Shown one piece after another: positions 1 to 7,430 of a stretch of 12,580 bases of DNA. Source of the DNA: Geobacteraceae bacterium (GTDB lineage Bacteria; Desulfobacterota; Desulfuromonadia; Geobacterales; Geobacteraceae). Under the pieces are notes generated by a model. The model did not search any database. It was not told the origin of the DNA and was given only the letters and a program-made list of their open reading frames with translations. Both the position numbers and the translations under genes were made by a program. Position 1 is the stretch's first letter, and each line of letters starts with the position of its first letter. The DNA lies in contig JAAZOO010000450.1 of NCBI GenBank assembly GCA_012797715.1, positions 1 to 12,580 of the forward strand. The letters are read 5' to 3'.

Positions 1-55
1 CCGCGCTTCCCATTTTTTCCCTCCCGTAATCTTCCGTATTGTGAAAAACAACCAT

Positions 56-96
56 AAAAAAAAAACTCCTACCCTGGCTTTCGCGGGGTAGGAGTT
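56..96 (-). terminator. Intrinsic terminator after the AmiS/UreI gene
   Basis: An 11-bp perfect inverted repeat (64-74 with 86-96, 11-nt loop) is followed on the minus strand by a run of nine or so T residues (plus-strand A run 56-65). This is a textbook rho-independent terminator for minus-strand transcription. There is no T run on the plus-strand side, so it works in one direction. It lies about 90 bases after the stop of the membrane-protein gene. The bases between (97-187) show no gene. Confidence 0.9.
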
Positions 97-187
97 ATCA
101 GCTTCGGTCCTGAAGCGCTTATGGCGAACTCCATCGCCGTGCATATCAATGGTTACGACAAATCACATTTCAGCGGATCGCATCACT

Positions 188-724
188 TCAGAAGGGCAGC
201 TTCCCGTACCCGAGGAGAGAGTACGTGGGGAGGATGAGTCCCACCAATGACAGGATAATGAGCATCCAACCCAGGAGCTTCGCGGAGGCCTTACCATAAG
301 TAACCATCCAGATAACGATCGTCAGGATAGCGAAGATGCCCATGGCAGCGCCGAAGAAGTTACTGATGCCGATGAAATGCGTACCATCCGGCTTGAGACC
401 GGCGCCGGTGAAGAAGAAGTAGGAGCCGATTGCCAGGATAACCGTCATCATGATACAGAGCCAGCCCAAGGAACGGAGGTCTTCGACGCCCGCCAGAATG
501 ATATAGCAAATGGTGCAGTACACAACGCCGAACGGGATCAGCAGGGACGCGGTGAATGCATCGCTGCCGAACATGGGCGTTGCCTGCATGAGGCCGCCTA
601 GAATCGTGGTAACGCCGACAACACCGGCAATAAACCCGCATGTCCGCCCTTCACCATGGCCCAGGTAGAACAAACCGATCGGGAACCACAACATAGCGAT
701 TGTCGCAAGCAGTACTAATGTCAT
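188..724 (-). CDS. AmiS/UreI-family membrane channel (urea/short-chain amide type)
   Basis: This encodes a 178-residue, almost wholly hydrophobic inner-membrane protein with about six predicted transmembrane helices. Its length and layout match AmiS (about 170 aa) and UreI (about 195 aa). An opening helix starting MTLVLLA is followed by a Gly-rich second helix. The segment around residues 75-115, with Phe-Gly, Tyr and a Ser-Leu-Gly-Trp-x-Cys motif, aligns by eye with the Gly-Leu-Gly-Trp-Phe-Cys part of AmiS. The last helix ends in Leu-Pro before Leu-Leu-Gly, as in the family. Known members pass urea or amides, and UreI is acid-gated. The substrate here is unknown because no urease, amidase or ammonium gene lies nearby. 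The start at 724 is chosen for its GGGAGG Shine-Dalgarno 8 nt upstream. An in-frame TTG at 802 would add 26 residues but has no good ribosome site. A sigma-54 promoter lies about 227 nt upstream. Confidence 0.7.
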   Translation of the reverse strand: MTLVLLATIAMLWFPIGLFYLGHGEGRTCGFIAGVVGVTTILGGLMQATPMFGSDAFTASLLIPFGVVYCTICYIILAGVEDLRSLGWLCIMMTVILAIGSYFFFTGAGLKPDGTHFIGISNFFGAAMGIFAILTIVIWMVTYGKASAKLLGWMLIILSLVGLILPTYSLLGYGKLPF

Positions 725-843
725 CCTTTTTTCCTCCCTCAATAAAAATAGATTTCCCCAACCAAGACACGCTTTGAAATGAAGAATCAACAAAAACAGC
801 AACCGTTACTTCCCAAACGCCCTCCTGCTACCCTCCTTTCCAT

Positions 844-937
844 AAAAAATTGACCGGAAAACCATCACCTCGGAACCGGCTCGATCCGTACCAAAAAGGG
901 CAGAAGCTGAGTGCGGATCGTATGCGTGCATCCGAGG
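844..937 (-). promoter_or_regulatory. Structured leader with possible attenuator upstream of the AmiS/UreI gene
   Basis: The leader of the presumed sigma-54 transcript contains two nested perfect 7-bp inverted repeats. The outer arms are 868-874 and 931-937; the inner arms are 882-888 and 914-920, with a 25-nt loop. Just downstream, 876-882 can pair with 852-857 (six pairs, one bulged base, 18-nt loop), followed on the minus strand by AATTTTTT (844-851). This resembles a weak intrinsic terminator. Its 5' arm touches the inner stem, and its loop contains the 3' arm of the outer stem, so the two folds would compete. No known riboswitch consensus was recognised. Fold and function are inferred from inverted repeats only. 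Confidence 0.35.
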
Positions 938-960
938 AAGGCAAAACGTTGTTTTGTAGT

Positions 961-978
961 TAGCAAGTAAGATGCCAA
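961..978 (-). promoter_or_regulatory. Sigma-54 (RpoN) -24/-12 promoter for the AmiS/UreI gene
   Basis: The minus strand reads TTGGCATCTTACTTGCTA. This has the invariant GG and GC dinucleotides with exactly 10 nt between them, and matches TGGCA...TTGCW at all the strongest positions. From the usual -12 placement of the C at 963, transcription would start near 951. The leader to the ATG at 724 would then be about 227 nt. It is the best promoter seen upstream of the membrane-protein gene; no convincing sigma-70 promoter was found closer. Sigma-54 promoters need an enhancer-binding protein, and candidate sites lie 120-190 bases upstream. Confidence 0.8.
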
Positions 979-986
979 GAAGGGTT

Positions 987-1009
987 AAAAAAAACTTCGG
1001 AGGGAGAAG
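987..1009 (-). terminator. Weak candidate terminator downstream of the THUMP methyltransferase gene
   Basis: On the minus strand a short CTTC/GAAG stem (1006-1009 with 995-998, 7-nt loop) is followed by eight T residues (987-994). Four base pairs is a weak stem, so the T run is the main evidence. It lies between the methyltransferase stop at 1191 and the sigma-54 promoter at 978, where a terminator would be expected. Confidence 0.35.
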
Positions 1010-1099
1010 GGGAAAAGATTCCAAACGATGTTCAATTTAGGGACGTTTTCCGTTAATTTGATAATATATTCTCGAATAAGCCGGAGATTTCTACCACCG

Positions 1100-1168
1100 G
1101 GGGAATGTCATTTTTCAGAACATATTTCTATTATCGAACAGTTTCCGGCACATTGAATCACATTCCCC
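1100..1168. repeat. Inverted pair of a 13-nt motif, candidate enhancer-binding sites
   Basis: GGGGAATGTCATT on the plus strand (1100-1112) and GGGGAATGTGATT on the minus strand (1156-1168) are inverted copies that differ at one base, with 43 nt between them. They lie about 120-190 bases upstream of the sigma-54 promoter, the usual place for enhancer-binding-protein sites. The second copy also forms a small dyad (GAAT, 3 nt, ATTC). The rest of the 725-1190 stretch shows no gene; its short open frames have no ribosome sites and run across the promoter. Binding by a regulator is inferred from symmetry and position only. Confidence 0.4.
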
Positions 1169-1190
1169 ATACAATTCCCGGTCATCTGCG

Positions 1191-2318
1191 TCAGTACAGT
1201 TCGTAGCGCAAAAGCCGGCACTCGATGGGCCCGTTAAAAAGGACGATCCTGCGTGAAGCCCTGAGCCCCACACAGGAGGCAAGAGCGGCATTTCCGGTAA
1301 GGATGTATGCTGTATACCCATTAAAACGCCGTTTCAGCATATCGCCAATCTTTCTGTAGAGCGGTTTCAGGGTTTCTTCCTCTCCGAGCCTGACCCCGTA
1401 GGGAGGATTGCAGAGTACGATTCCCGGGGGAGGAGGCGGGGAGACTTCTTCAATGTCACGGTTACCGAACGTTACGAATTGCGCAATCCCTGCCCGCTCC
1501 GCATTCCTGCGGGCGTTCCGGATGGCTCCGCTCGAAGCGTCGGATCCCACAACCACCTCGGGAAGCTCTGAAAGGGCTTTTTCCCGGGCTTCGCGAACGA
1601 TGCTCCCCCACAGGGAGGCATCGTAGCCCGGCCACCTCTGAAAACCGAATCCAGAACGGACAAGCCCGGGAGGACGGCAGGACGCCTTAAGCGCGGCCTC
1701 GATGGGAATAGTTCCCGAGCCGCACATGGGATCGACAAGGTTGGACGCTCCATCCCAACCCGAAAGATGGATGATGGCGGCGGCAAGGGTTTCCCGCAGT
1801 GGCGCTTCTTTCGTTTCCAGCCGGTACCCGCGCTTGTCGAGTCCCGTCCCCGATGTGTCGAGGCTGACGGTGCAGCTGTTGCGCACCAGGTGGACATTCA
1901 CCAGCAGATCGGGCTCAACGGTGTCCACATTGGGCCTGTGGCCATGGGAATCCCGCATCGAATCGACGATGGCGTCCTTGGTCTTGAGCGCAACGAATCC
2001 GGAGTGGGTCATGGCCGAATCGCGCAGATTGCAGGTTACAGCGAGGGTCATTTCGGGAGTCAGGTAGCGGGTCCAGGGGATGGAACGCACCCCTTCATAC
2101 AGGATTTGGGGGGAATCGCAGGGGAACTCAGCCACCGGCATCAGGATTCTCTGGGCAGTCCGCAGCCACAGATTCGCCCTGTAGCAGACACCCAAATCTC
2201 CGCTGAATCGAACCCCCCCTTTTTCTATAGAAAGATCAGCGATACCGAGAGAACGGATTTCATCGGCAAGGACCTCTTCAACCCCCTTTGCCGCTGTCGC
2301 GAAAAAACTCATCTCCAT
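1191..2318 (-). CDS. THUMP-domain RNA methyltransferase, RlmL N-terminal-domain type (23S rRNA guanine-N2)
   Basis: This is a 375-residue class I S-adenosylmethionine-dependent RNA methyltransferase. Residues about 1-160 form the N-terminal ferredoxin-like and THUMP region that binds RNA. Residues 160-375 form the Rossmann-fold catalytic domain, with motif I DPMCGSGT (196-203) and motif IV NPPY (304-307) ahead of GVRLG. That Asn-Pro-Pro-Tyr is typical of exocyclic-amine methylation. The family includes the RlmL/YcbY N-terminal half, which makes m2G2445 in 23S rRNA. The C-terminal RlmK half of the fused E. coli enzyme is absent, as in many bacteria. The frame stays open to 2393, but those 25 extra codons would run through the rpoD terminator hairpin, so the ATG at 2318 is preferred. 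The ribosome site there is modest. Five prolines in a row (294-298) precede motif IV. The exact modified base cannot be told from sequence. Confidence 0.85.
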   Translation of the reverse strand: MEMSFFATAAKGVEEVLADEIRSLGIADLSIEKGGVRFSGDLGVCYRANLWLRTAQRILMPVAEFPCDSPQILYEGVRSIPWTRYLTPEMTLAVTCNLRDSAMTHSGFVALKTKDAIVDSMRDSHGHRPNVDTVEPDLLVNVHLVRNSCTVSLDTSGTGLDKRGYRLETKEAPLRETLAAAIIHLSGWDGASNLVDPMCGSGTIPIEAALKASCRPPGLVRSGFGFQRWPGYDASLWGSIVREAREKALSELPEVVVGSDASSGAIRNARRNAERAGIAQFVTFGNRDIEEVSPPPPPGIVLCNPPYGVRLGEEETLKPLYRKIGDMLKRRFNGYTAYILTGNAALASCVGLRASRRIVLFNGPIECRLLRYELY

Positions 2319-2352
2319 GGATAACACCCGCCTTTCATCACAGCGCCGCACG

Positions 2353-2390
2353 AAAAAAGGCCGCGCCTTCTGCAGCGACGCGGCCTTTTT
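2353..2390. terminator. Bidirectional intrinsic terminator after rpoD
   Basis: A perfect 12-bp inverted repeat (2354-2365 with 2379-2390, 13-nt loop) has the GC core GGCCGCG flanked by an A run on one side and a T run on the other. It can therefore terminate on either strand. On the minus strand it begins 18 bases after the rpoD stop and ends 34 bases before the preferred start of the methyltransferase. It marks the end of the rpsU-cvpA-dnaG-rpoD transcript. Confidence 0.93.
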
Positions 2391-2407
2391 CATGAATCAG
2401 GCGACCT

Positions 2408-3718
<1,311 letters not shown>

Positions 3719-3721
<3 letters not shown>

Positions 3722-3727
3722 ATCTCA
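3719..3727 (-). other. rpoD: In-frame TGA interrupting rpoD, with ATG two codons later
   Basis: The minus strand reads CTG TGA GAT ATG CTG across this point. TGA is codon 148 counted from the ATG at 4168. The frame is the same on both sides and no residues appear to be missing, which points to a single-base substitution rather than an indel. A GGA (Gly) to TGA change fits best, because related sigma factors often have Leu-Gly-Asp/Glu here (from memory, not aligned). TGA ends other genes in this window, including hisC, hisH and the methyltransferase, so it is not generally reassigned. A perfect 6-bp hairpin (3704-3709 with 3713-3718, 3-nt loop) begins seven bases after the TGA. Confidence 0.95.
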
Positions 3728-4168
3728 CAGTGCGATGACCTCTTTTACGGTAATGGGGGTGGTATAGATTACGCGCGCCACATCCCGATCGCCATCCTCG
3801 ATGCGTTTCGCAATTTCCACCTCGCCTTCTCGGGTGAGGAGGGAGACCGATCCCATCTCGCGCAGGTACATCCGCACCGGATCGCTGGTACGCCCCAAGA
3901 CACCGGGCTCAAACTCCACCTCTTCCTGTTCTCCCTCCAGCTCCTCTTCATCCTCGAGGTCCAGTTTCACCTTGGGTATCTTGACCTTCTGTGCGGAATC
4001 AACGACCTCTATATCCATCTCACCGAACATGCTCATGACATCATCAATCTGGTCCGAAGATACGATGTCGGGGGGAAGGAGATCGTTTACCTCATCATAG
4101 GTAAGGAATCCTTTCTCTTTCCCCAGGTCGATCAAATGCTTGACCTCTTCCATGCTCTTTTTTGCCAT
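3725..4168 (-). CDS. rpoD: Primary sigma factor RpoD, N-terminal fragment (regions 1.1 and 1.2), ended by premature TGA
   Basis: This is the 147-residue N-terminal part of RpoD. Residues about 1-60 are region 1.1, the helical module that keeps free sigma from binding DNA (KHLIDLGKEKGFLTYDEVNDLLP). An acidic linker follows. Region 1.2 is at about 95-130, with DPVRMYLREMGSVSLLTREGE followed by IAKRIEDG, which contacts the discriminator. The fragment ends at a TGA where the family continues straight into the non-conserved region, so it is a broken gene part, not a separate family. The ATG at 4168 is chosen because AGAGGTGA sits 5 nt upstream. A GTG at 4177 lies inside that ribosome site and is unlikely to be used. 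dnaG ends 57 nt upstream, with no terminator between. Confidence 0.9.
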   Translation of the reverse strand: MAKKSMEEVKHLIDLGKEKGFLTYDEVNDLLPPDIVSSDQIDDVMSMFGEMDIEVVDSAQKVKIPKVKLDLEDEEELEGEQEEVEFEPGVLGRTSDPVRMYLREMGSVSLLTREGEVEIAKRIEDGDRDVARVIYTTPITVKEVIAL

Positions 4169-4225
4169 CCGGTTCACCTCTTCATCAAAACAATCGGTGT
4201 GATTGTATTCTGTGTTGCACTCCGG

Positions 4226-5977
4226 TTACGTCAATTGGGACTTTTTTGCCCGAAGGCCGTCTATCCTGTGCAATAATTTGAAGTACGCGTCACTGTCGGG
4301 TTCCGTCCGCGCCAGCTCCATCGTCAACTCTTTTATCTCCCGTAAGGCCACCCGCTCGAGCGCACGACGGCACTGTTCAAATGCCTTTCGCACGTCTACT
4401 CCTTCCAGGTGACCTTCCTCAACAAACAGCGAAGCAAGACGGCTCCGCTCTTCCCTGGACTCAACGGCATCCAGAATGTGCGACCAGTCGATACGATTGT
4501 CCGCTGTCACGCAGTCGATAATTCGATCCGCAACCGACAGAAGCTCTCCACGGAAGATTCGCTCGGGACCGAAATCCACAATCATCCTGACAACTTCCGG
4601 ATACTTGCCCATGAGACACAAAAGCGTCTCTTCCGGTCCGGAACCGCTGGCGCGCCTTTCCCGTCGACCGGGCTGCGGGGTCTGTCCGGACGGACCCTTT
4701 CCCAGCTTCCTCCTCACGTCCCGTTCTTCCACCGCCAGAAAACGGGCGATCTCTCTCACATACAAATCTCGTTCAACACCGTCGGCGATCTTGCGGAGGC
4801 GGGGCGTCACTTCATCAATAACCGTGATCTTGCCGCCGACCCCTGCGATGTCGATCTGTCGACAGAGATCCCTGAAAAAGAACTCGAAAATCGGCTGTGC
4901 TGCGGCTACCGCAGCCGCAAAGGGCTCTGTCCCGTACTTCGCAAGGTAGGTGTCCGGATCCTCCCCTTCAGGCAGGCGCACGACACGAGCCGGAAAGCTC
5001 TCTTCCAGAAACAGATCCATGGAGCGCACCGTCGCCTTCTTCCCTGCACTGTCCCCGTCGAAAAGAAGATATGCCGTGTCCGCGAAGCGTCGAACGGTCT
5101 TCAGATGGCTCACCGTCAGGGCAGTTCCGCAGGTCGCGACCACGTTGTGAATCCCTGCCCGAAAGAGAGCGAGATGATCGAAATACCCCTCCACGATAAA
5201 GACCGACCCCTTTTCACGGATGGCGTGCTTTGCCGTACCGAGACCGAAGAGCACATCACTCTTCCGGTAGATGGGCGATTCGGGTGAGTTCAGATACTTG
5301 GGCAGCGAATCATCGAGAACCCGCCCCCCGAATCCGATGGGCCTCCCCTGGATATCGGTAATGGGAAACAGCAGCCGGTTTCTGAAGCCGTCATAGTATC
5401 CCCCCCTCTCCCTTTGCCGGAGAAGCCCGGCCTTTTCCGCCGCCTCCAATGGGATTTTTTTTCTTTCCAAATACCGTGCCAAGGAATCCCAGGCATCCGG
5501 AGCAAAGCCGAGACGGTACGCCCGGATCGCCTCCCTGTCTACCCCGCGCTTCTCCAGGTAGGCTCGGCATCGTTCTCCCGCCGGTTCGTCCGAAAGAATT
5601 CTTTCATAGAAGCGGGAGGCGGTCTCATGAATCTGATAGAGTGCGTCCCGTTCATCAGCGAGAAGCTTTTCGTGCGAGGTCAAGGGGCGCTCCCGTATCT
5701 CCACCCCCACTCTCCGCGCAAGGATCCGCAACGCCTCGGGAAAAGAAAGACCTTCGATACGCATGACAAAGCCGACTACATCACCGCCTGCGCCGCAACC
5801 GAAACAATAAAACATCCCCTTTCCCGGGTTCACGGTAAAGGAAGGCGTTTTTTCCGAATGAAAAGGGCACAGCCCCAGATAATTGGCACCGGCCTTTTTC
5901 AAACCGACATAGTCGGATACCACATCAAGTATAGCCGCTCTCTCGCGGACTTCCCGTACAATCTCATCAGGGATCAT
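4226..5977 (-). CDS. dnaG: DNA primase DnaG
   Basis: This encodes the 583-residue primase that lays RNA primers for replication and is recruited by the DnaB helicase. The CHC2 zinc-binding domain is at the N-terminus, with ligands Cys37, His40, Cys58 and Cys61 (CPFHSEKTPSF and CFGCGAGGD). The RNA-polymerase core follows, with YRLGFAP near 154-160 and GRPIGFGGRVL near 211-221. The TOPRIM domain has catalytic Glu263 in IVEGYFD and Asp307-Gly-Asp309 in LLFDGDSAGKKA. The last 140 or so residues form the divergent helical helicase-binding domain. Length is normal for the family. The start codon overlaps the cvpA stop as ATGA, and the poor upstream ribosome site suggests translation by coupling to cvpA. 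It sits between cvpA and rpoD in the classic macromolecular-synthesis order. Confidence 0.97.
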   Translation of the reverse strand: MIPDEIVREVRERAAILDVVSDYVGLKKAGANYLGLCPFHSEKTPSFTVNPGKGMFYCFGCGAGGDVVGFVMRIEGLSFPEALRILARRVGVEIRERPLTSHEKLLADERDALYQIHETASRFYERILSDEPAGERCRAYLEKRGVDREAIRAYRLGFAPDAWDSLARYLERKKIPLEAAEKAGLLRQRERGGYYDGFRNRLLFPITDIQGRPIGFGGRVLDDSLPKYLNSPESPIYRKSDVLFGLGTAKHAIREKGSVFIVEGYFDHLALFRAGIHNVVATCGTALTVSHLKTVRRFADTAYLLFDGDSAGKKATVRSMDLFLEESFPARVVRLPEGEDPDTYLAKYGTEPFAAAVAAAQPIFEFFFRDLCRQIDIAGVGGKITVIDEVTPRLRKIADGVERDLYVREIARFLAVEERDVRRKLGKGPSGQTPQPGRRERRASGSGPEETLLCLMGKYPEVVRMIVDFGPERIFRGELLSVADRIIDCVTADNRIDWSHILDAVESREERSRLASLFVEEGHLEGVDVRKAFEQCRRALERVALREIKELTMELARTEPDSDAYFKLLHRIDGLRAKKSQLT

Positions 5978-6552
5978 CGAATAGATAACCGATCTTGAAA
6001 ACTGTGCGCCCCCCTCTCGGGAGCTTCAACGGTCGCCGACGGAACCCGACCCGTCTTCCGCGGATTCTCAATGCCCGAATCGTCCTTCCACCACGACAGA
6101 ATCGTTTTCCCCCATGAGAAAAAAGGACGGGTGGCAGTGGAGGACGCGAGACAGGATGATACATGTCTCGGGGGCAGGCTGCTGCTCGCGACAGCAAGCA
6201 GTATGCAGATAACAAGCACGCCCTGTATGAGTCCGAACAGAACTCCGCCCATCCGATTCACTCCACCGAGAAGCACAATCCTGAAAAGAACCGTCAACAG
6301 ATGTCCCAGAAAAAAAAAGAGCAGGCCGAGAGCGAGGAAGATGAGCCCGAAGGAAAGGGGTGTGGTTAGGGCAGAGGGAACGCTGCTATGGCGCCGAAGG
6401 ACTTCAGCGAGTGAATGGCAGTAGACGGAGGCGGCCCAACCGCCAGCGACAATCCCGGCAAGGGAACAGACCTCCCTGACCAATCCTTTCATGAATCCTT
6501 TTACCGCGAAAACCAGTAAAACAACCCAGATCAGGATATCAACGAGATTCAT
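5974..6552 (-). CDS. cvpA: CvpA-family inner-membrane protein
   Basis: This encodes a 192-residue membrane protein of the CvpA (colicin V production) family. Four hydrophobic helices are visible at about 4-23, 28-45, 66-88 and 100-122. The first carries the family's Val-Asp-Ile...Val-Lys-Gly-Phe-x-Lys-Gly-Leu-Val-Arg-Glu motif, and GGVNRMGGVLFGLIQGVLVI follows before helix four. The remaining 70 residues are polar and low in recognisable structure. In E. coli CvpA is needed for colicin V export and lies ahead of purF; its molecular role is not settled. Here it lies between rpsU and dnaG, where E. coli has no gene, and its stop overlaps the dnaG start by ATGA. A membrane protein is therefore co-translated with primase. 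Start chosen at the ATG with GAGAG about 6 nt upstream. Confidence 0.85.
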   Translation of the reverse strand: MNLVDILIWVVLLVFAVKGFMKGLVREVCSLAGIVAGGWAASVYCHSLAEVLRRHSSVPSALTTPLSFGLIFLALGLLFFFLGHLLTVLFRIVLLGGVNRMGGVLFGLIQGVLVICILLAVASSSLPPRHVSSCLASSTATRPFFSWGKTILSWWKDDSGIENPRKTGRVPSATVEAPERGAHSFQDRLSIR

Positions 6553-6642
6553 TCCGCGCTCTCTGGTCTGCCCTGAAAGTAAAAGTAGGGGCTAATCGCC
6601 AGATCGCCCCCACAGTACCGCCACCTATTTGAACACGACACC

Positions 6643-6686
6643 GAGAGAAGAGTGTCCCGTGCAGTCCACATGACCAGACTTCTCTC
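6643..6686 (-). repeat. Stem-loop in the rpsU-cvpA gap
   Basis: A perfect 8-bp inverted repeat, GAGAGAAG/CTTCTCTC on the minus strand (6679-6686 with 6643-6650), encloses 28 nt that hold a smaller AGTC/GACT stem. It lies in the 167-nt gap between the rpsU stop and the cvpA start. No T run follows, so it is not an ordinary terminator. In E. coli the rpsU-dnaG gap holds a partial terminator that sets unequal expression. A similar processing or attenuation role here is inference. Nothing else is seen in this gap. Confidence 0.35.
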
Positions 6687-6719
6687 CCGTTCACTTTTCA
6701 CATGCGCCACCGGAACATC

Positions 6720-6917
6720 TTACTCCATGATCTTCCGCTGTTTTTTCAACGCCCTTTTGCGGGCGGCTATCGCTTTTTTCTTCTTCTTGATACTCGGCTT
6801 TTCGTAATGTTCCCGCTTCCGGACTTCAGAAAGAATTCCGGCCTTCTCGCACTGTTTCTTGAATCTTTTCAGTGCAAGTTCAAACGATTCATTCTCCTTG
6901 ACCCTTACTCCCGGCAT
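6720..6917 (-). CDS. rpsU: Small ribosomal subunit protein bS21
   Basis: This encodes a 65-residue, very basic protein of the bS21 family, which sits on the 30S platform near the 3' end of 16S rRNA and helps translation initiation. The N-terminus MPGVRVKENESFELALKRFKKQCEKAG and the following EVRKREHYEKPS are diagnostic. The C-terminal half is a Lys/Arg-rich helix (KKKKKAIAARKRALKKQRK) that contacts rRNA. Length is normal. A double purine-rich ribosome site (GGAGGGAGGGG) lies 7 nt before the ATG, fitting strong translation. It is the first gene of the macromolecular-synthesis operon and is preceded by two candidate promoters. Confidence 0.97.
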   Translation of the reverse strand: MPGVRVKENESFELALKRFKKQCEKAGILSEVRKREHYEKPSIKKKKKAIAARKRALKKQRKIME

Positions 6918-6953
6918 TCATATTCCCCTCCCTCCTATATTTGAATTATCGTG

Positions 6954-6982
6954 CTTATATGGTAAACGTGAGCCGTAGACAA
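6954..6982 (-). promoter_or_regulatory. Candidate proximal promoter P2 of the rpsU operon
   Basis: On the minus strand a -35 element TTGTCT (6977-6982) and a -10 element TATAAG (6954-6959) are separated by exactly 17 nt. They match the sigma-70 consensus at four and five of six positions. Transcription would start near 6947, giving a leader of about 30 nt that still includes the full rpsU ribosome site. Confidence 0.55.
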
Positions 6983-7007
6983 GGGGGTTACAGCGTAAAG
7001 AATTGAC

Positions 7008-7035
7008 ATCTTAACACCCAAAATCATCTTGTCAA
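7008..7035 (-). promoter_or_regulatory. Candidate distal promoter P1 of the rpsU operon
   Basis: On the minus strand a perfect -35 TTGACA (7030-7035) is followed after 16 nt by TAAGAT (7008-7013). The latter is preceded by TG in the extended -10 position. Transcription would start near 7001, about 84 nt before the rpsU ATG. It lies in the short gap after hisE, so it would uncouple rpsU-cvpA-dnaG-rpoD expression from the histidine operon. Confidence 0.7.
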
Positions 7036-7073
7036 GGGAAATTTGCACCTCCGGCACCGTTGCCCGAAAAAAT

Positions 7074-7430
7074 TCATCCCCGCCGCGATTCCTTTTCCGT
7101 TATCCCGGAAACCCCGAAGCGCCGACGCAATTCGTCGTAAATTTCTTCCGGCTCAATTTCGTAGTACCCCAGGAGAACGAGCACGTGGTAGAAGAGATCC
7201 GCCGTCTCATAGACAATCTCCTCCCGATTGCCGCCTTTGCCGGCAATTACCAGTTCCGTCGCCTCCTCTCCCGTTTTTTTCAGAATAGTGTCAATCCCCT
7301 TACGAAACAGTGAAACGGTATACGACGTTTCCTCGGGATTCTCCTTCCGGGACAGAATGACCCGGTACAGGGCATCAAGGATGGCGCCCTTTTCTCCCAT
7401 TGACTGAAGTGCCTGAACGGATTGATTCAT
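7074..7430 (-). CDS. hisE: Phosphoribosyl-ATP pyrophosphatase HisE
   Basis: This 118-residue enzyme removes pyrophosphate from phosphoribosyl-ATP, the second step of histidine synthesis. It is an all-alpha MazG-like fold. The metal-binding acidic cluster is visible as KKTGEEATELVIA (the Glu-x-x-Glu motif) and EIVYETADLFYHVLVLL (Glu...Asp). It is a stand-alone HisE: the HisI cyclohydrolase domain often fused to it is absent and must be encoded elsewhere. The ATG at 7430 overlaps the hisF stop as ATGA. The open frame continues upstream to 7541, but that part is hisF read in another frame and is not family-like. It is the last his gene. No convincing terminator lies between it and the rpsU promoters, so some readthrough into rpsU is possible. 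Confidence 0.95.
   Translation of the reverse strand: MNQSVQALQSMGEKGAILDALYRVILSRKENPEETSYTVSLFRKGIDTILKKTGEEATELVIAGKGGNREEIVYETADLFYHVLVLLGYYEIEPEEIYDELRRRFGVSGITEKESRRG

Noticed and set aside
914..937. Cyclic-di-GMP/cGAMP (GEMM) riboswitch in the leader
   Set aside because: A short CACGCA string is present, but the GEMM tetraloop, receptor and spacing of the conserved blocks could not be found.
806..1024. 72-codon minus-strand open frame upstream of the channel gene
   Set aside because: It runs through the sigma-54 promoter and the structured leader, has no ribosome site and its translation looks random.
2319..2393. Extended N-terminus of the methyltransferase from 2393
   Set aside because: The extra 25 codons cross the rpoD terminator hairpin and do not look like the family N-terminus, which starts near Ser-Phe-Phe-Ala-Thr.
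4202..4234. rpoD-specific promoter in the dnaG-rpoD gap (TTGACG and TACAAT)
   Set aside because: The elements are 21 nt apart, too far for a normal sigma-70 promoter, and no better -10 is found at 16-18 nt.
4409..5287. 292-codon plus-strand open frame
   Set aside because: It is antisense within dnaG, with no family resemblance and no ribosome site seen.
7041..7073. Terminator after hisE
   Set aside because: Only a 4-bp GGCA/TGCC stem is present, and the T run precedes it rather than follows it on the minus strand.
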